Of a stretch of DNA of 64,000 nucleotides, positions 34,701-46,150 are shown in pieces (within the stretch, counting starts at the first letter, position 1; every line of letters starts with the position of its first letter). The translations under genes were made by a program, and so were the position numbers. The stretch spans positions 744,001 through 808,000 of the forward strand of contig WHUZ01000017.1 of the NCBI GenBank assembly GCA_015179045.1. The letters run 5' to 3'. The notes under the pieces were generated by a model that saw only the letters and a program-made list of their open reading frames with translations, did not search any database and was not told the DNA's origin. The DNA comes from Kalaharituber pfeilii (lineage: Eukaryota > Ascomycota > Pezizomycetes > Pezizales > Pezizaceae).

Positions 34701-36639
34701 AGTTCGAAACGGCTGAAAAAAAAGAAGAACGTAACCCCGTTATCGCACCGTGAGTTCGCACCGCCACACCACCCCACTACCCCACCGCCCGCCCCCGACA
34801 ACCCCTCCGGCGTGCTACGTCCCCCTTTAGCAGCCCCTCCAGCAGCCGCAACAGCATTTCGCACTACCCTCTCGCACCACCCCTTCAGCCGCACATTCAG
34901 CCCTCTCTGACACCCCTTGTGATAGCATTTCTGAAAGCCGCTGCCGCCTCTCCTACCGCCACTCCTACTGCCTCTCCAACAGTTCCTCCGACAGCCCCTC
35001 CGCTCCGCTTCTGCCTCCGCTTCTCCCACATCTGCCTCTCCCTTCACCCCTACGACTGCCCTTCCACCTCTCCTGCCCCCCTCTCTCACCCTCTCACTGT
35101 CGCACTGCACTGACAGGAATGATAGGACCATCGTGATTATCAGCATATAACGGACTGTGACAAGGCTCATACCTCCGCCTTTTACATAGCTACCTTTCTC
35201 TAAATAACGCAAATCACTCCCTGGTAAATTGACTGCTCCATTTTTTTTTTTCTTCTTGATACCTCATTGTTTTGCGCTTCCTTGTGCCTGTATTGGCATC
35301 TTCACTTTAAGTATCATGGGCTATTTGGGTCCATGGGGTATCCAGGCAGACCAGGTCTATGATATTGTTGGCGGAGGAAGGAGTAGCTGAGCTCGTCTGT
35401 TAATTCCAAAGCGAGAGGGGGTGCACCTCCCAGAAAACAAGCAACTTATGAGAATGAGAGTGCAGACGGACCTGCACTTGGTCGGCGGAGGGAATCTGGC
35501 TGAGTTGGGCTGTGGATTTCGAAGCAAGAGGTACTGCTCTTCTTAGAAAACAAGTGACAAACATCTGATTGCATGAGGGTTGTCGGTACATGGTGGTTCT
35601 TAGACGGACCAGGTCTATAGCATAGCCTCGCGGAGGAAAGCCTGACTCAGATGAGTTGTGAATTCCGAAGCCAGAGGTGCTGTCCCTCTTAAAAACAAGC
35701 ATCTTCTGGGTACACGGGAGTCGCGGGTTCACGGGGTTCGGTACGAAAGGTGAGCTTCTACTCATGCTATATACTTGTTTTTCTCTTTTTCTTTTTCCTT
35801 TGTCAGCGTTCTCAACTTGCGCCATCATCATTGTTTTGATGTTGAACTATGGGTTACTTATGTGTGTGGTGTTTGTGCCCGTGATGGACGGCTCAAGGGA
35901 GAAGATAAGAGAAGGAGGTTTTTACTAAGCGGTAGTCCGGTTCGAGACTGGGTTTTTACGTCAGATCCTTCATACCGAAAAATAGTATTGTAATAAATAA
36001 ATGAATTATTGAAAGATAAATCTCAAGTTCAACGTATGTGTGTTGGGGGTGCAAGCTAAACTCGTTTACCAAACCGTTCTTCAAACGAAATGAATAATGC
36101 TAAATAGATGGAGCATGGAAGTTGCATAAAGCCAGTGCACGTGGTTCTTCTCTCTTGAATCTCAGCTCCTTCGGGCAAGACCGGATGTGCACCAACGGTC
36201 GCCCCTAGGAAGTACATTCATTGCATCTCCGTTCTCACATCCCATTAAACTCGAATTCGTGGTAACTCTAGGGGATATTCATTCAACGCCACGAGGTTTG
36301 ATTTGAAAAGAGACATATTGGTACGTGTTAGAATTTCATATTGACAACTAATGAAGATCTGTAATAATCAATAGAAACTCGTGAACAGGAAGTTCCAGAA
36401 TTTGAATGTGGAGGAAATGGACATTTTTGCTATGTGAGGAAGCCTGGGGCAAGGAATCTCTTGGCGTTACCCTCTCCGTTGTGTATAGTTTATTGTCTGT
36501 TGCAACTCACCGGCGCTCAACTTCAGGTTTACTGATCCGTTACCGTTACCGGTACTGGTAGTCTTAAACCTAGAAAAGCTGCTCATTTCCGTAGCAGCTT
36601 CGAACCGAAGTGCTAGAGTACAATACTGTAAGTACCTAC
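31717..36639. other. Duplicated region without a recognisable gene
   Basis: Short overlapping frames occur on both strands, mostly Pro/Ser-rich or acidic low complexity. Around 32640-32750 the minus strand reads as a charged amphipathic helix (KVSKKMGIFEKLRE, then KVTFTEVAKEVKEMVQEE) that is frameshifted in copy A. It may be an exon remnant. Nothing else is recognised apart from the tandem repeat listed separately. Confidence 0.35.
35330..35710 (+). repeat. Three tandem ~130-bp units, also seen singly at 14.3 and 44.9 kb
   Basis: Each unit contains GACCAGGTCTAT or a variant, GGCGGAGGAA, TGAATTCCGAAG and CTTAGAAAACAAGCA. Related single units occur at about 14250-14360, 44870-44960 and 45010-45110, so it is a dispersed repeat that was locally amplified. 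Confidence 0.7.
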
Positions 36640-36700
36640 GGTGCGCATGTGCATGTGAGTACGGTTGCCTGCATATCGCCAGACTTGGCGGCATTTCTGA
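36640..36700 (+). repeat. E1 terminus fragment upstream of NLR copy B
   Basis: CATGTGAGTAC, GCATATCGCCAGACTT and GAGGCTGAGCCATCA match the block at 16270-16350 and, more weakly, the E1 inverted terminus. It lies ~130 bp before the conserved ATG at 36833. Confidence 0.4.
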
Positions 36701-36980
36701 GGCTGAGCCATCACCAACTCATGATCACCTCCGCATAGGTCGCGATCCGACAGACAACTAGTTTTACACCTGACATTCCGCAGAAAGATCCCATATAAAG
36801 TACACCATACCACAACATCGCAGTCAAAAGCCATGTTCCGGAAGAAGAAAGAAAGTAGTGGACGGCCATCATCCATCCCCGAACAATCGAGAACCTTCGA
36901 TAGGTTTTTAAGGCCATTCAAGCGAGATAGCCGAAGCCGCTCCCCAAGCCACAGTCCTGGGACCCCAGGCTCCCCCGCCC

Positions 36981-39900
36981 ATGATCCGCAGCCATCTCAG
37001 AGCCTCCATAGGAAAGCAGGTGAAGAGGAACAAGGCACACAGCATTGCAACCCCTTCGCAACAGCACGATAAAATTAACTTGTGGGTGGAAGCACATGAA
37101 AGGCTTTCGGGGAAATCCAAAAAGACCTTGGCAGATTGTGGAATAATCATCAGTGCAGAATCCAGTCAAGCTGGATTCTTGGATGAAATTCTGAGTTTTG
37201 CAAACCAGGCAAAAGAGAAAGTGGAGGCAAAAGATCGGAAAATCAAGTTTGGGGATATGCAAATCAATGTGGGACAAAAGGCACAAGCAATGGTCCACTG
37301 GATTAATAAGTTCAAGAGTATTGGGGATATAGTTGTACAATATGACCCGGTGCATGCAGCTCTGCCTTGGGCAGGGGTTAGATTTATCTTGCAAGTAAGT
37401 CAACGTCCAGACACCCCCTCCCTGCCTCCCGGTGATTTTCATTGGGGTGAACACCATCTATTACGTATTGCTTTTTCCGGCAGGCCATTGCATGATTAAC
37501 TAACACCTTTTGGTCCACCAGATTATTGTTGATAAGCAAGAGTCCATGGAAGCAGCAGTGCTCGGAATGGAACGCATTACTATACTCATTAGCCGAGGTA
37601 CCATATATGAGCAGTACTTGTATCTAAAATCTGAGGAGGTACCTATGGAAGTGAGGAGAGCTACGGACGACCTTCGAGAAGCTCTCGTAAAATTATATGC
37701 AATAATTCTGAACCTATTGGGTGTTCTTATAGAACTCTTCACAAGTAATACGGGTATGTGGTCACGCTTTCCTCAGTTTGTATTGTGATTGCTAATTTTA
37801 ACGAACTACTATGCGCATCAGCAAAACATATTCTGAACAGTGTAGTACGCCCAGGTGCTATTCTGGAAGAGCTCAACAAACTAGATGGACCAGAGTCTGC
37901 AGCGAACATAGCAGCTAGTGTAGTGGAAAGTTGCTGTAAGCTTGCCTCAGTGACACCCTTGAAACAGTTTGCAGCTAATTAACACTTCAAAACACCGTGA
38001 AACACAGATCAAAAGGATTCAAGACACTCTACTAAAGGTATGAACTTGCTCCAGTAAGTCTGATATAGTAACACTAACGTTAGCTTTATCTAGAAGTGTT
38101 CAACGGCCTCAAGATGCTTCTCCAAAGCTTTGAGCCTATGATAGCCCAAATGAATACAGCTGTTACGTACATATATAAACAAATTGAAGGTATTTTACAG
38201 GCCCAATGGGAACTCTCTTGATAGATCAAATTAATCATTCATGGGCCTTAGAAACTAAGAAGATCACAATCCTCAAATGGTTTTCTAAGGTCCCATATCA
38301 AAGTCACCATGACCTGGCACAAGAGGGCCGAGTACAGGGTACTGGACAATGGTTTTTTGGAAGGCAAGAATTTCAAAGATGGCTGGAATCAAAGCAGTCA
38401 CAGATGTTATGGCTACATGGGATTCGTGAGTTGATTCTGCGACCATCCACATCATAGAAAGGTACTAACTTTCTTCCTTCCTTAGCTGGTGCCGGAAAGA
38501 CAAAGCTAGTGTAAGGATCAAAACCCCGTTGAAGCTTCCTGTATCACATAGCTAACAGAGCTTTGGTTGTTCAAGCTCCGCAAGTATTGATCATTTGTAC
38601 TTGATGGTGGACAAAGTATCATTCTTCTATTGCAAGCGTGATGAGGATATTCGTCGTGATACCCATCAAATTTTACTTTCCCTGGTCAAACAGCTTGCAT
38701 GTCCAGACACCGAGAAGATATGTGCAATTGCACAGGAAGCCTACAACAAAGAACAGAAAGACCCTGCCGCTAGGAAGCATCTGCCACTTGATGCAACCAT
38801 CAGCCTATTTATCCAATTGGTTGACTGTTACCAACACCCAGTCATTGTCTTAGATGCTCTCGATGAATGTCCCAAAGACTCCATAGTTTCGATTCTTAAC
38901 GCATTCTTCACCATCATGAAGAAATCCACAGTTTCCGTCAAGGTGCTGGTATCCAGCCGCCATAGTCTGGATATTGAAACCCGTATGCAGAATGTTCCTC
39001 ATGTAACTATTGAGGCAAGAGATAATGCTGAAGATATTAAAAATTATGTTGAAAAAGAGTTGGAGGCTAGAATTGAGGACAAGAGGCTGCTGCGGGGAAG
39101 AGTATCATCAAACCTTAGAGCAAAAATTAAGGAAGTGCTTCTGAGTGGCGCTAATGGAATGTAAGTACCTATCTATCCTACATTCAATATTCTTTATCGA
39201 AGGTCTTCAGCTTTGAGAGTGAGGACCTATTTACTGGTAATATTAATCAGAGGTACTTACGAATAGTTTAGGTTTCTCTGGGTTGATTATCAACTACGGG
39301 AGCTCTGTACCCTAAATCTTGAGCGGGATGTTCATAAACGTCTGGGAAAGCTACCCAAAGATTTGACAGAGGTGTATGACGAAATCATGACTTCAATAGG
39401 ACTCCAACATGAAAGTGAACCTATCCTTGCAGAGCGAGCCCTCAAGTGGATGCTTGTTTCCTGCAGACCATTGCGCCCCAGCGAACTATGCGCAGCTGCA
39501 GAGGTTGACTCAACATTTCCACTAAATCAGTCTGAAGACGACACGGAGGCCACAGAAGTTGAACTTGACCATTTACTTGGGTTCTGTAAAGGATTACTTA
39601 TTTTAGACAATTCTCTAGATGTTGTGCGTTTTGCACACTTGTCAGTGCGAGAATATCTAGAAACCAAGAATTCAGGTTGGGGTATTCTGGATGCGCAGCT
39701 TCTTGTTGCTGAGGCCTGTCTGTGGACGCTTCAAAACCTGTACTCAGATAGGCACCCTCTATATGATTACTCTCGCCGGTACTGGTTGAAACACTGCCAA
39801 TCCTATCAATCCTTAGTTACATCATTAACCAGCAACGCTGCAACCACCTCGCTGTACCAACCAAAACTTGCATTGCTGGAGAGTTTCTTGGGTTCATTTA

Positions 39901-42245
39901 ACCATCCGAGTAATGCTTATGTGAAGTGGTCGACATGGCTATATCAGTGTAGTAGGTGGGGCTTGAATTCTGAGATAAGGAGAATTCAGAAATCAATACC
40001 ATCAACCCCCTTACGACCCATTTTTGCCATAGCAATAGGCGGATTGGGTCAGTTGGCTAGCTATCTGTGGGCCGCTGAGGAATTCAACATACGCCTATGG
40101 AACGATTCTGGTGAATCTTTGTTGTATGTAGCTGCTAAGAGTGGTGATCTATGGACAGTGAAACAAATGCTTTGTAGGGGAGCTGATGTCAATGTTGTGG
40201 GGGGTGAGCATCGAACTGCTCTGGGTGTAGCTGCATATGAGGGATATCACCAAATAGTCTCACATCTGTTAGATCACGGAGCCGATACCAATGTTGTGGG
40301 TGGCAGGTATGGCACTGCCCTGGGTGCAGCGGCATATTCGGGATGGAAAGAAATAGTCTCACTACTGCTAGATCGAGGAGCAGATGCCAATGTTGTAGGT
40401 GGCATCTATGGAACTGTCCTGGGTGCAGCTGCATCAAAAGGGAACAAAGAAATAGTCTCACTCCTGCTAGATCGAGGAGCAGATGCCAATGTTGTAGGTG
40501 GCATCTATGGAACTGTCCTGGGTGCAGCTGCATCAAAAGGGAACAAAGAAATAGTCTCACTCCTGCTAGATCGAGGAGCAGATACCAATGTTGTAGGTGG
40601 CATCTATGGAACTGCCCTGGGTGCAGCTGCATATCACGGGAACAAAGAAATAGTCTCACTCCTGCTAGATCGAGAAGCAGATGCCAATGTTGTGGGTGGC
40701 GACCTTGGAACTGCCCTGGGTGCAGCTGCATATAGAGGTGAGAAAGAAATAGTCTCACTTCTGCTAGATCGAGGGGCAGATGCCAATGTCGTGGGTGGCG
40801 AGTATGGAAGTGCCCTTAGTGTAGCTGCACATGTGGGTGCGAAGGATATAGTCTCACTCCTGCTAGATCGAGGAGCAGATGCCAATGTTGTGGGTGGCAA
40901 GTATGGAACTGCCCTGGGTGCAGCTGCATGTTCGCGAAAGAAAGAAATGGTCTCACTTCTGCTAGATCACGGAGCAAACACCAACATTGTGGGTGGCGAG
41001 TATGGAACTGCACTGGGTGCAGCTGCATATTGGGGAAGGAAAGAAATAGTCTCACTTCTGCTAGATCGAGGAGCAGATGCCAATGTTGTGGGTGGCGACT
41101 ATGGAACTGCCCTGGGTGCAGCTGCATATTCGGGAGAGAAAGAAATAGTCTCACTCCTGCTAGATCGAGGAGCAGATACCAATGTTGTAGGTGGCATCTA
41201 TGGAACTGCCCTGGGTGCAGCTGCATATCACGGGAACAAAGAAATAGTCTCACTCCTGCTAGATCGAGAAGCAGATGCCAATGTTGTGGGTGGCGACCTT
41301 GGAACTGCCCTGGGTGCAGCTGCATATAGAGGTGAGAAAGAAATAGTCTCACTTCTGCTAGATCGAGGGGCAGATGCCAATGTCGTGGGTGGCGAGTATG
41401 GAAGTGCCCTTAGTGTAGCTGCACATGTGGGTGCGAAGGATATAGTCTCACTCCTGCTAGATCGAGGAGCAGATGCCAATGTTGTGGGTGGCAAGTATGG
41501 AACTGCCCTGGGTGCAGCTGCATGTTCGCGAAAGAAAGAAATGGTCTCACTTCTGCTAGATCACGGAGCAAACACCAACATTGTGGGTGGCGAGTATGGA
41601 ACTGCACTGGGTGCAGCTGCATATTGGGGAAGGAAAGAAATAGTCTCACTTCTGCTAGATCGAGGAGCAGATGCCAATGTTGTGGGTGGCGACTATGGAA
41701 CTGCCCTGGGTGCAGCTGCATATTCGGGAGAGAAAGAAATAGTCTCACTTCTGCTAGATCGAGGAGCAGATGCCAATGTTGTGGGTGGCGACTATGGAAC
41801 TGCCCTGGGTGCAGCAGCATATGGGAGTGAGCGAAGCATATGGGTAATCAACATAGATCCACAAGAAATAGTCGCACTTCTGCTAGATCGAGGAGCGGAT
41901 ATCAACGTTGTGGGTGGCAAGTATGGAACTGCCCTGGGTGCAGCTGCATATAAAAATAGGAAAAACGTTGTCTCACTTCTACTAGATCGAGGGGCAGATG
42001 CCAATGTCGTGGGTGGCAAGTATGGAAGTGCCCTGGGTGTAGCTGCACATGTGGGTGCAAAGAATATAGTCTCACTCCTGCTGGATCGAGGGGCTGATCC
42101 ATTTCCTACCCTCCCTGACGGCCACCCCTCGCCACTAGATTTGGCAGCTCAGGAAGGACACGAAGATATCGTGCAACTTTTGGAGTCAAAGAGAGTCAAT
42201 TCTGCTACAGATACAAGCATTGGTTCCATTGGTATGTTGGAATAA
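36981..42245 (+). CDS. NACHT-ankyrin STAND (NLR-like) receptor, copy B
   Basis: This is probably a cytoplasmic signal-sensing NTPase; fungal relatives act in non-self recognition. The exons are 36981-37394, 37522-37753, 37822-37935, 38008-38037, 38094-38189, 38252-38425, 38486-38510, 38576-39160 and 39272-42245. All junctions are GT-AG and the total is 4644 nt, or 1547 residues. An NWD/NACHT_N region ([14 protein letters not shown] to [14 protein letters not shown]) leads. NACHT follows with P-loop GIPGAGKTKL split over a 25-nt exon, and Walker [15 protein letters not shown]. The winged-helix region has [19 protein letters not shown], and then come about 21 ankyrin repeats (33 residues, core [27 protein letters not shown]). 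A conserved ATG at 36833 (MFRKKKESS) is out of frame after an ~11-nt difference near 37050, so I start at 36981. Confidence 0.88.
40400..41745 (+). repeat. Recent tandem duplications inside the ankyrin exon
   Basis: A block of 594 bp (six 99-bp ankyrin units) starting near 40544 is repeated from near 41138 with no difference that I can see. Just upstream, the 99-bp unit containing [17 protein letters not shown] is itself present twice. Periods are multiples of 99 nt, so the frame stays open. Copy A has no equivalent block duplication. Confidence 0.9.
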
Positions 42246-42790
42246 CCTGCACAGTATTCAATTATAATCGTTCTTGACAAGTTTAGCTAGTAATGCGTTT
42301 TTGAAATTGATATGCTTTTCTAAATCCATCGTGGCCCTACTCTGTGATATATTGTCGAAGTTCGGTACCGATGATGGCACTACAAGAGTCTTCTCGTAGC
42401 TATTCTTGTTTCTTTTTTCTTTTTTTTTTTTTTGCGAGAGTGTGTATGTGTATGTGTTGGTCACATATCCCGCATACGGGCTACCTGCCTATGGAGAGAA
42501 GCTCATAATTCTAGTATACAGTTGGTTCCTGGGCGATGACACATGTATAGCTCTGGCTAACTGTGTAACTGGGATGGTACTTTTGAATGGGGTGGTTGCC
42601 TGTTCATGCCGTGCGGTCCAGTACTGGGAGATCTCGAGGGAATATTGAGTGAGGAGGGCAAGAGAGTAGGATCAAAGTGTCTATTTACATGCTGACATGG
42701 GCAAAGACATGACAACGCAGACAGGAGCGACATTTCTCTTACTTATTTCCTATGACATGACGAGAATCAGTTTAAGTTTTCCACATGACT

Positions 42791-42881
42791 ACACTTTCTG
42801 TTACTCCTCGCCATAGCCTACAAGGCGGCATGCGAGTAATGACATAAAAAAAAACAAAAAAAAAAGAACACTTTCTGTTAC
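42791..42881 (+). mobile_element. Ultrashort retroposon, subfamily 2, 14-bp TSD
   Basis: The insert 42805-42867 (CCTCGCCATAGCC, AAGGCGGCATGCGAGTAATG, then an A-rich tail) is flanked by perfect 14-bp copies of ACACTTTCTGTTAC. Confidence 0.92.
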
Positions 42882-42975
42882 CGATTTCCTATGGCGAGGA
42901 CAGGACGAGGATCAGTTCAATTTCATCTCCATAGCTCTTTTTCCTTTCTATCCATTCTCATTATCTACCCCCTAT

Positions 42976-43046
42976 GTACCTAATCCCGCCATAGCCCACA
43001 GGGGCGGCATGCGAGTAATGATATAAAATAAAAAAAAGTGTCTAAT
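42976..43046 (+). mobile_element. Ultrashort retroposon, subfamily 2, degenerate TSD
   Basis: The body CCCGCCATAGCCCACAGGGG and GCGGCATGCGAGTAATGA is followed by an A-rich tail to 43037. The flanks GTACCTAAT and GTGTCTAAT match at 7 of 9 positions, as expected for an older insertion. Confidence 0.75.
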
Positions 43047-43223
43047 TTAGTTCGTATTGATAGATGACGTTGACAGGTTGAATGGATACAAAGATGTATC
43101 TAAAACTGATGAAAAGGTATGTAGAAAAGATGATGGTGCGCATAAAATCAACAAGTCGTACATTTAAATATATATCCGTCACGTCGGCAGTCCAATTGTT
43201 GTCTTCCGAGCCTTATCCTCATT

Positions 43224-43288
43224 TCTACTGAACCTTTTTTTTTTTTTTTTTTTTTTTTTATTTCATTACTCGCGTGCCTCTACTGAAC
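43224..43288 (-). mobile_element. Ultrashort retroposon, 5'-truncated, 10-bp TSD
   Basis: On the minus strand, GGCACGCGAGTAATGAAAT leads into an A-tail. Only the 3' half of the subfamily 2 body is present. TCTACTGAAC is duplicated on both sides (43224-43233 and 43279-43288). The 5' truncation supports target-primed reverse transcription. Confidence 0.8.
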
Positions 43289-43659
43289 TGTGCTTGACCG
43301 ACGACGCTATCCGGTCTGGCCTAAGATCATTGCACATTTTTCCAGCCAGGCTAGTGGTTTCAGGGTATAGTAGATGTTGATTAGCATCTAGTATCTGATC
43401 CCAATGTTATCTTCTATACCATGTAGACTTTTGTGCATTTGGTTTGTTCTTACGGTTTATGTTATCTTGACCATGAGATGTATAAGGCTGGCTAGTCTGC
43501 GATCGATCTGAGTTTTATATACTCGGGGGGTCAGTGTCCTCATTTGCTAATTGCAGGTAGTGGTCGGTTGCTATTTGTTCAATTATAAAGGATATGCTGT
43601 ACTTTAGATATATATCTCTCGAGATGCTTGCATTAAACTGCCTTTTACGTATTAGCGAT

Positions 43660-43746
43660 ATTCAGATTGGAAAAACCCGGCCGGATTTCCGGATCTCGAA
43701 ATTTTATTAAGTCTGGGGAATCCGGCCATCTGCATACAAAATTTGA

Positions 43747-43779
<33 letters not shown>

Positions 43780-43960
43780 CATGTTGCAAACCGGTTAAAC
43801 CTGATTATTTTTGCATTTTTTTTGTGAAATAAATCCGCGGTCGGATTTTTGGGATAACTGCATGCTGCGTTGTATATATGATTGCCTATTGCAGGCCCCG
43901 ATGCAGCTGTATTCAGGACTCGGCACGCATAAATCTGTGTGGATGCACAGCAAGGCATCT
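43660..43960 (+). repeat. Dispersed repeat R, copy 1, with a T38 tract
   Basis: It shares AATCCGGCCATC, CATACAAAATTT, GATGCAG and CACGCATAAAT with 46150-46345 in the same order. A run of ~38 T interrupts this copy at 43751-43789. No coding capacity is seen. Confidence 0.6.
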
Positions 43961-44054
43961 ATGCAGCTGTTGTGCTGTCCCGTGCAATCTCACGTGGCTA
44001 CAGAGCCGCATGTTCAAGTGCTCCCACCGCTCCCACTCTCGCACGGTCGCTTCC

Positions 44055-44145
44055 GCCAACCACTCCACCTCTCCACAGCCACCTCTCCACAGCCACCTCT
44101 CCACAGCCACCTCTCCACAGCCACCTCTCCACAGCCACCTTCCCC
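44055..44145 (+). repeat. 14-bp minisatellite, five units
   Basis: CACCTCTCCACAGC is repeated five times in tandem within a C-rich block. Open frames over it on both strands are repeat-driven and are not annotated as genes. Confidence 0.85.
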
Positions 44146-44515
44146 ACATCCGCAGTGCCAACCCCCGCACCATCTCTGCTGCATCTCCCACCGCCTCCTC
44201 TCCGACACCTTTCTCCCTGACAGCATCCTCTCCAACAACCGACCGTTCCTCCCGCCGCTTCCATCGCCTCCTCTTACACCTCCGCCTCTCCCACCTCCCC
44301 CGCAATTACCATAGTCGGCCGCTTTAACAGGGATGCTAACGAGAACTGATGCCAGCAGTGACCGCAACAGAATTGACAGGCTCCCACGACCGTGGCAGCA
44401 TATTCTATTCATAGACTGAGAACAATCATAGAACTCTTTGCACAACAGCAACAATACTAGTTTACTCCTGGACTGACAGGATGGACATAGGATTAGCCTC
44501 ATGACAGCAATAGTA

Positions 44516-45110
44516 TATGTTGGGAGTCACAAGGCTCCCATCTCCGCCTACGTCACCGCCGCCTATACCACCTCCGCACCGAGGTACCAGCTCTTCTACC
44601 TCCGGCCTCCTCAACGCAAATTACTCCTTGGTAGGATCCCGCGCGTCACGAAGCAATTTTAATCCCGAGACTCCAGTCAGTAGCGGCTGGGCACCAGACT
44701 ACGTCAACTACTCCCATGGTTTATTTCGCTTTTACTATATTTTATTTTTCCATTTCTCTATTGTATTCGTTTTGTCAAATCCTTTATTTTTTTTCATTTC
44801 CTTATACCCATTCTTTATACCAATGGCATATTCATCATAAGTATCATGGGGCTTTTTGTACAATGGGATTCGGACAGACTGATCCGATTGGCGGAGGCAG
44901 TCTGACTCAGTCGGGTTCTGAATTACGAAACAAGAGGTCCTGTCTTCTCTCTAAAAACAAGCAATGGGTGGGTACATAGGGCTTAAACTTGTAAGTATTG
45001 CGATTTCAGTTGGACCAGGTTTATAATACGGTCTGTGGAGGAAAGCCTGACTCAGTTGGGCTGTGAATTCGGAAGCAAGAAGTGCTGTTTCCTCTTTAGA
45101 AAAGAAGCAA
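44516..45110 (+). repeat. Third partial copy of the duplicated non-coding block
   Basis: AATTACTCCTTGGTA, CCAATGGCAT, GTATCATGGG and the GGCGGAGG/AAAACAAGCAA units occur in the same order as at 13520-14360 and 35210-35700. This block of the segmental duplication therefore exists a third time, without an NLR gene attached. Confidence 0.6.
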
Positions 45111-45871
45111 ATACCTTGCAGGCATATGGGGGGCTCGGTGTGGATACATGAGTTTCCTTTCTTTTCATATATACGACTATTCGCCATGGCGGGCTCCCTG
45201 GACCGGAGTCCTTGTGGCCCGGAGACAGGCACCTATGCAACTACATACACAAAGCGTCCGCTGCTGATAATGACAAATTTATTTCTTCGTCTCCGGAATG
45301 ACGGGGATCTTTATGTATGCGGCACAAGATCATAGAGAACAGGCTTTGAAGCTACTTGCATTCCTCGTCTTTAATTCTTAGGACCTGCTTAGCTAACCAC
45401 CATACCTCATCCAACCCATCCTGTCCTGTGTCTCCTTCTTTTTCTTGTCTACCCACTCTATTCCTCTCGTACGATTCCGAGTGCAGCCACCTCCTTGACA
45501 ACCTCACTTTCGCTGGTGCTTCGCCGTTCAATTCTACCTCCCCTTGTAGGTATATTACTACCTAACGGGTCCTCTTTCCTTCCCTCTTTTCTTTCTTCAC
45601 CAACAATCGGTCTGCAACAGTACTTTCCATCCCCGAATTTGCCTTTCTCCATCCAGTTCCTAACCTTCCCAGCCTTTTTAGTTGTTGCAATTCCATATAT
45701 CACAATTGCGCGACCGGTCTGTGGCAAGTTTTAATTGTCGCGGGGAGTCGCTTTGCTGGTTTGGATGGAGATTGTGGGTGCATTGTTGTTATTTGCCGCC
45801 CTTTCCGCAGATGTTGGCCTCGGATAGGGGTTTTGTGTTGTCACAGGTGGTTTCTTGCATTGCAACGTAAG

Positions 45872-46150
45872 ATGAGTAAATTCTGGAAGCTCTGCAGTAG
45901 CTGCCACGCGCAACAACCCATACTGCTTACTAAAGTAGACTTTACTGGTACCACCTGTACCACCCTCCTTCCTAAAAGGGATAAACAAATGTCAACACCA
46001 TTCAACGTAGCAAACTTCAGCAAAGAGGAAAAGGCTGCACTATTAGTTCAATCATTAGCTACTACTACAGCAAGTAAGAATATACCAATAGCGGTATCCA
46101 GATTAGAAGTTGAGCAGAAAGGCTCCAAAAATCGTCGTCTCTTTTATTAA
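45872..46150 (+). CDS. Small hypothetical protein with a partial CxxC zinc-ribbon motif
   Basis: This frame of 92 residues runs from ATG 45872. It begins MSKFWKLCSSCHAQQP and continues with TGTTCTTLLPKRDKQ. A CxxC...CxxC N-terminal motif of this type is common in fungal hypothetical proteins, but here the last Cys is Leu, so metal binding is doubtful. The remainder (NVANFSKEEKAALLVQSLA) looks helical. The frame is open upstream to 45761. It may be one exon of a larger or decayed gene. The function is unknown. Confidence 0.3.
   Translation: MSKFWKLCSSCHAQQPILLTKVDFTGTTCTTLLPKRDKQMSTPFNVANFSKEEKAALLVQSLATTTASKNIPIAVSRLEVEQKGSKNRRLFY

Larger units (their letters stand above)
30174..42540 (+). 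repeat. Segmental duplication, copy B
   Basis: This is the counterpart of 10128-21720, beginning 70 bp after the pogo-like relic. It includes the intact NLR gene and lacks the three copy-A insertions. Its non-coding blocks are as long as or longer than those in copy A, with extra tandem units at 35330-35710. Confidence 0.85.

Noticed and set aside
35880..35980. tRNA-like B-box (GGTTCGAGAC) near 35940
   Set aside because: No A-box, acceptor stem or anticodon arm can be folded around it.
10128..42540. Assembly artefact or allelic copies as the explanation for the duplicated block
   Set aside because: The copies differ by many substitutions and by independent insertions, and are separated by 8 kb of unique elements.
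43740..43795. T38 tract as another ultrashort retroposon
   Set aside because: The adjoining sequence does not match either body and no target duplication is visible.
43811..44327. Pro/Ser/His-rich frames of 130-167 residues
   Set aside because: They follow a 14-bp minisatellite and C-rich low complexity, with no family signal.
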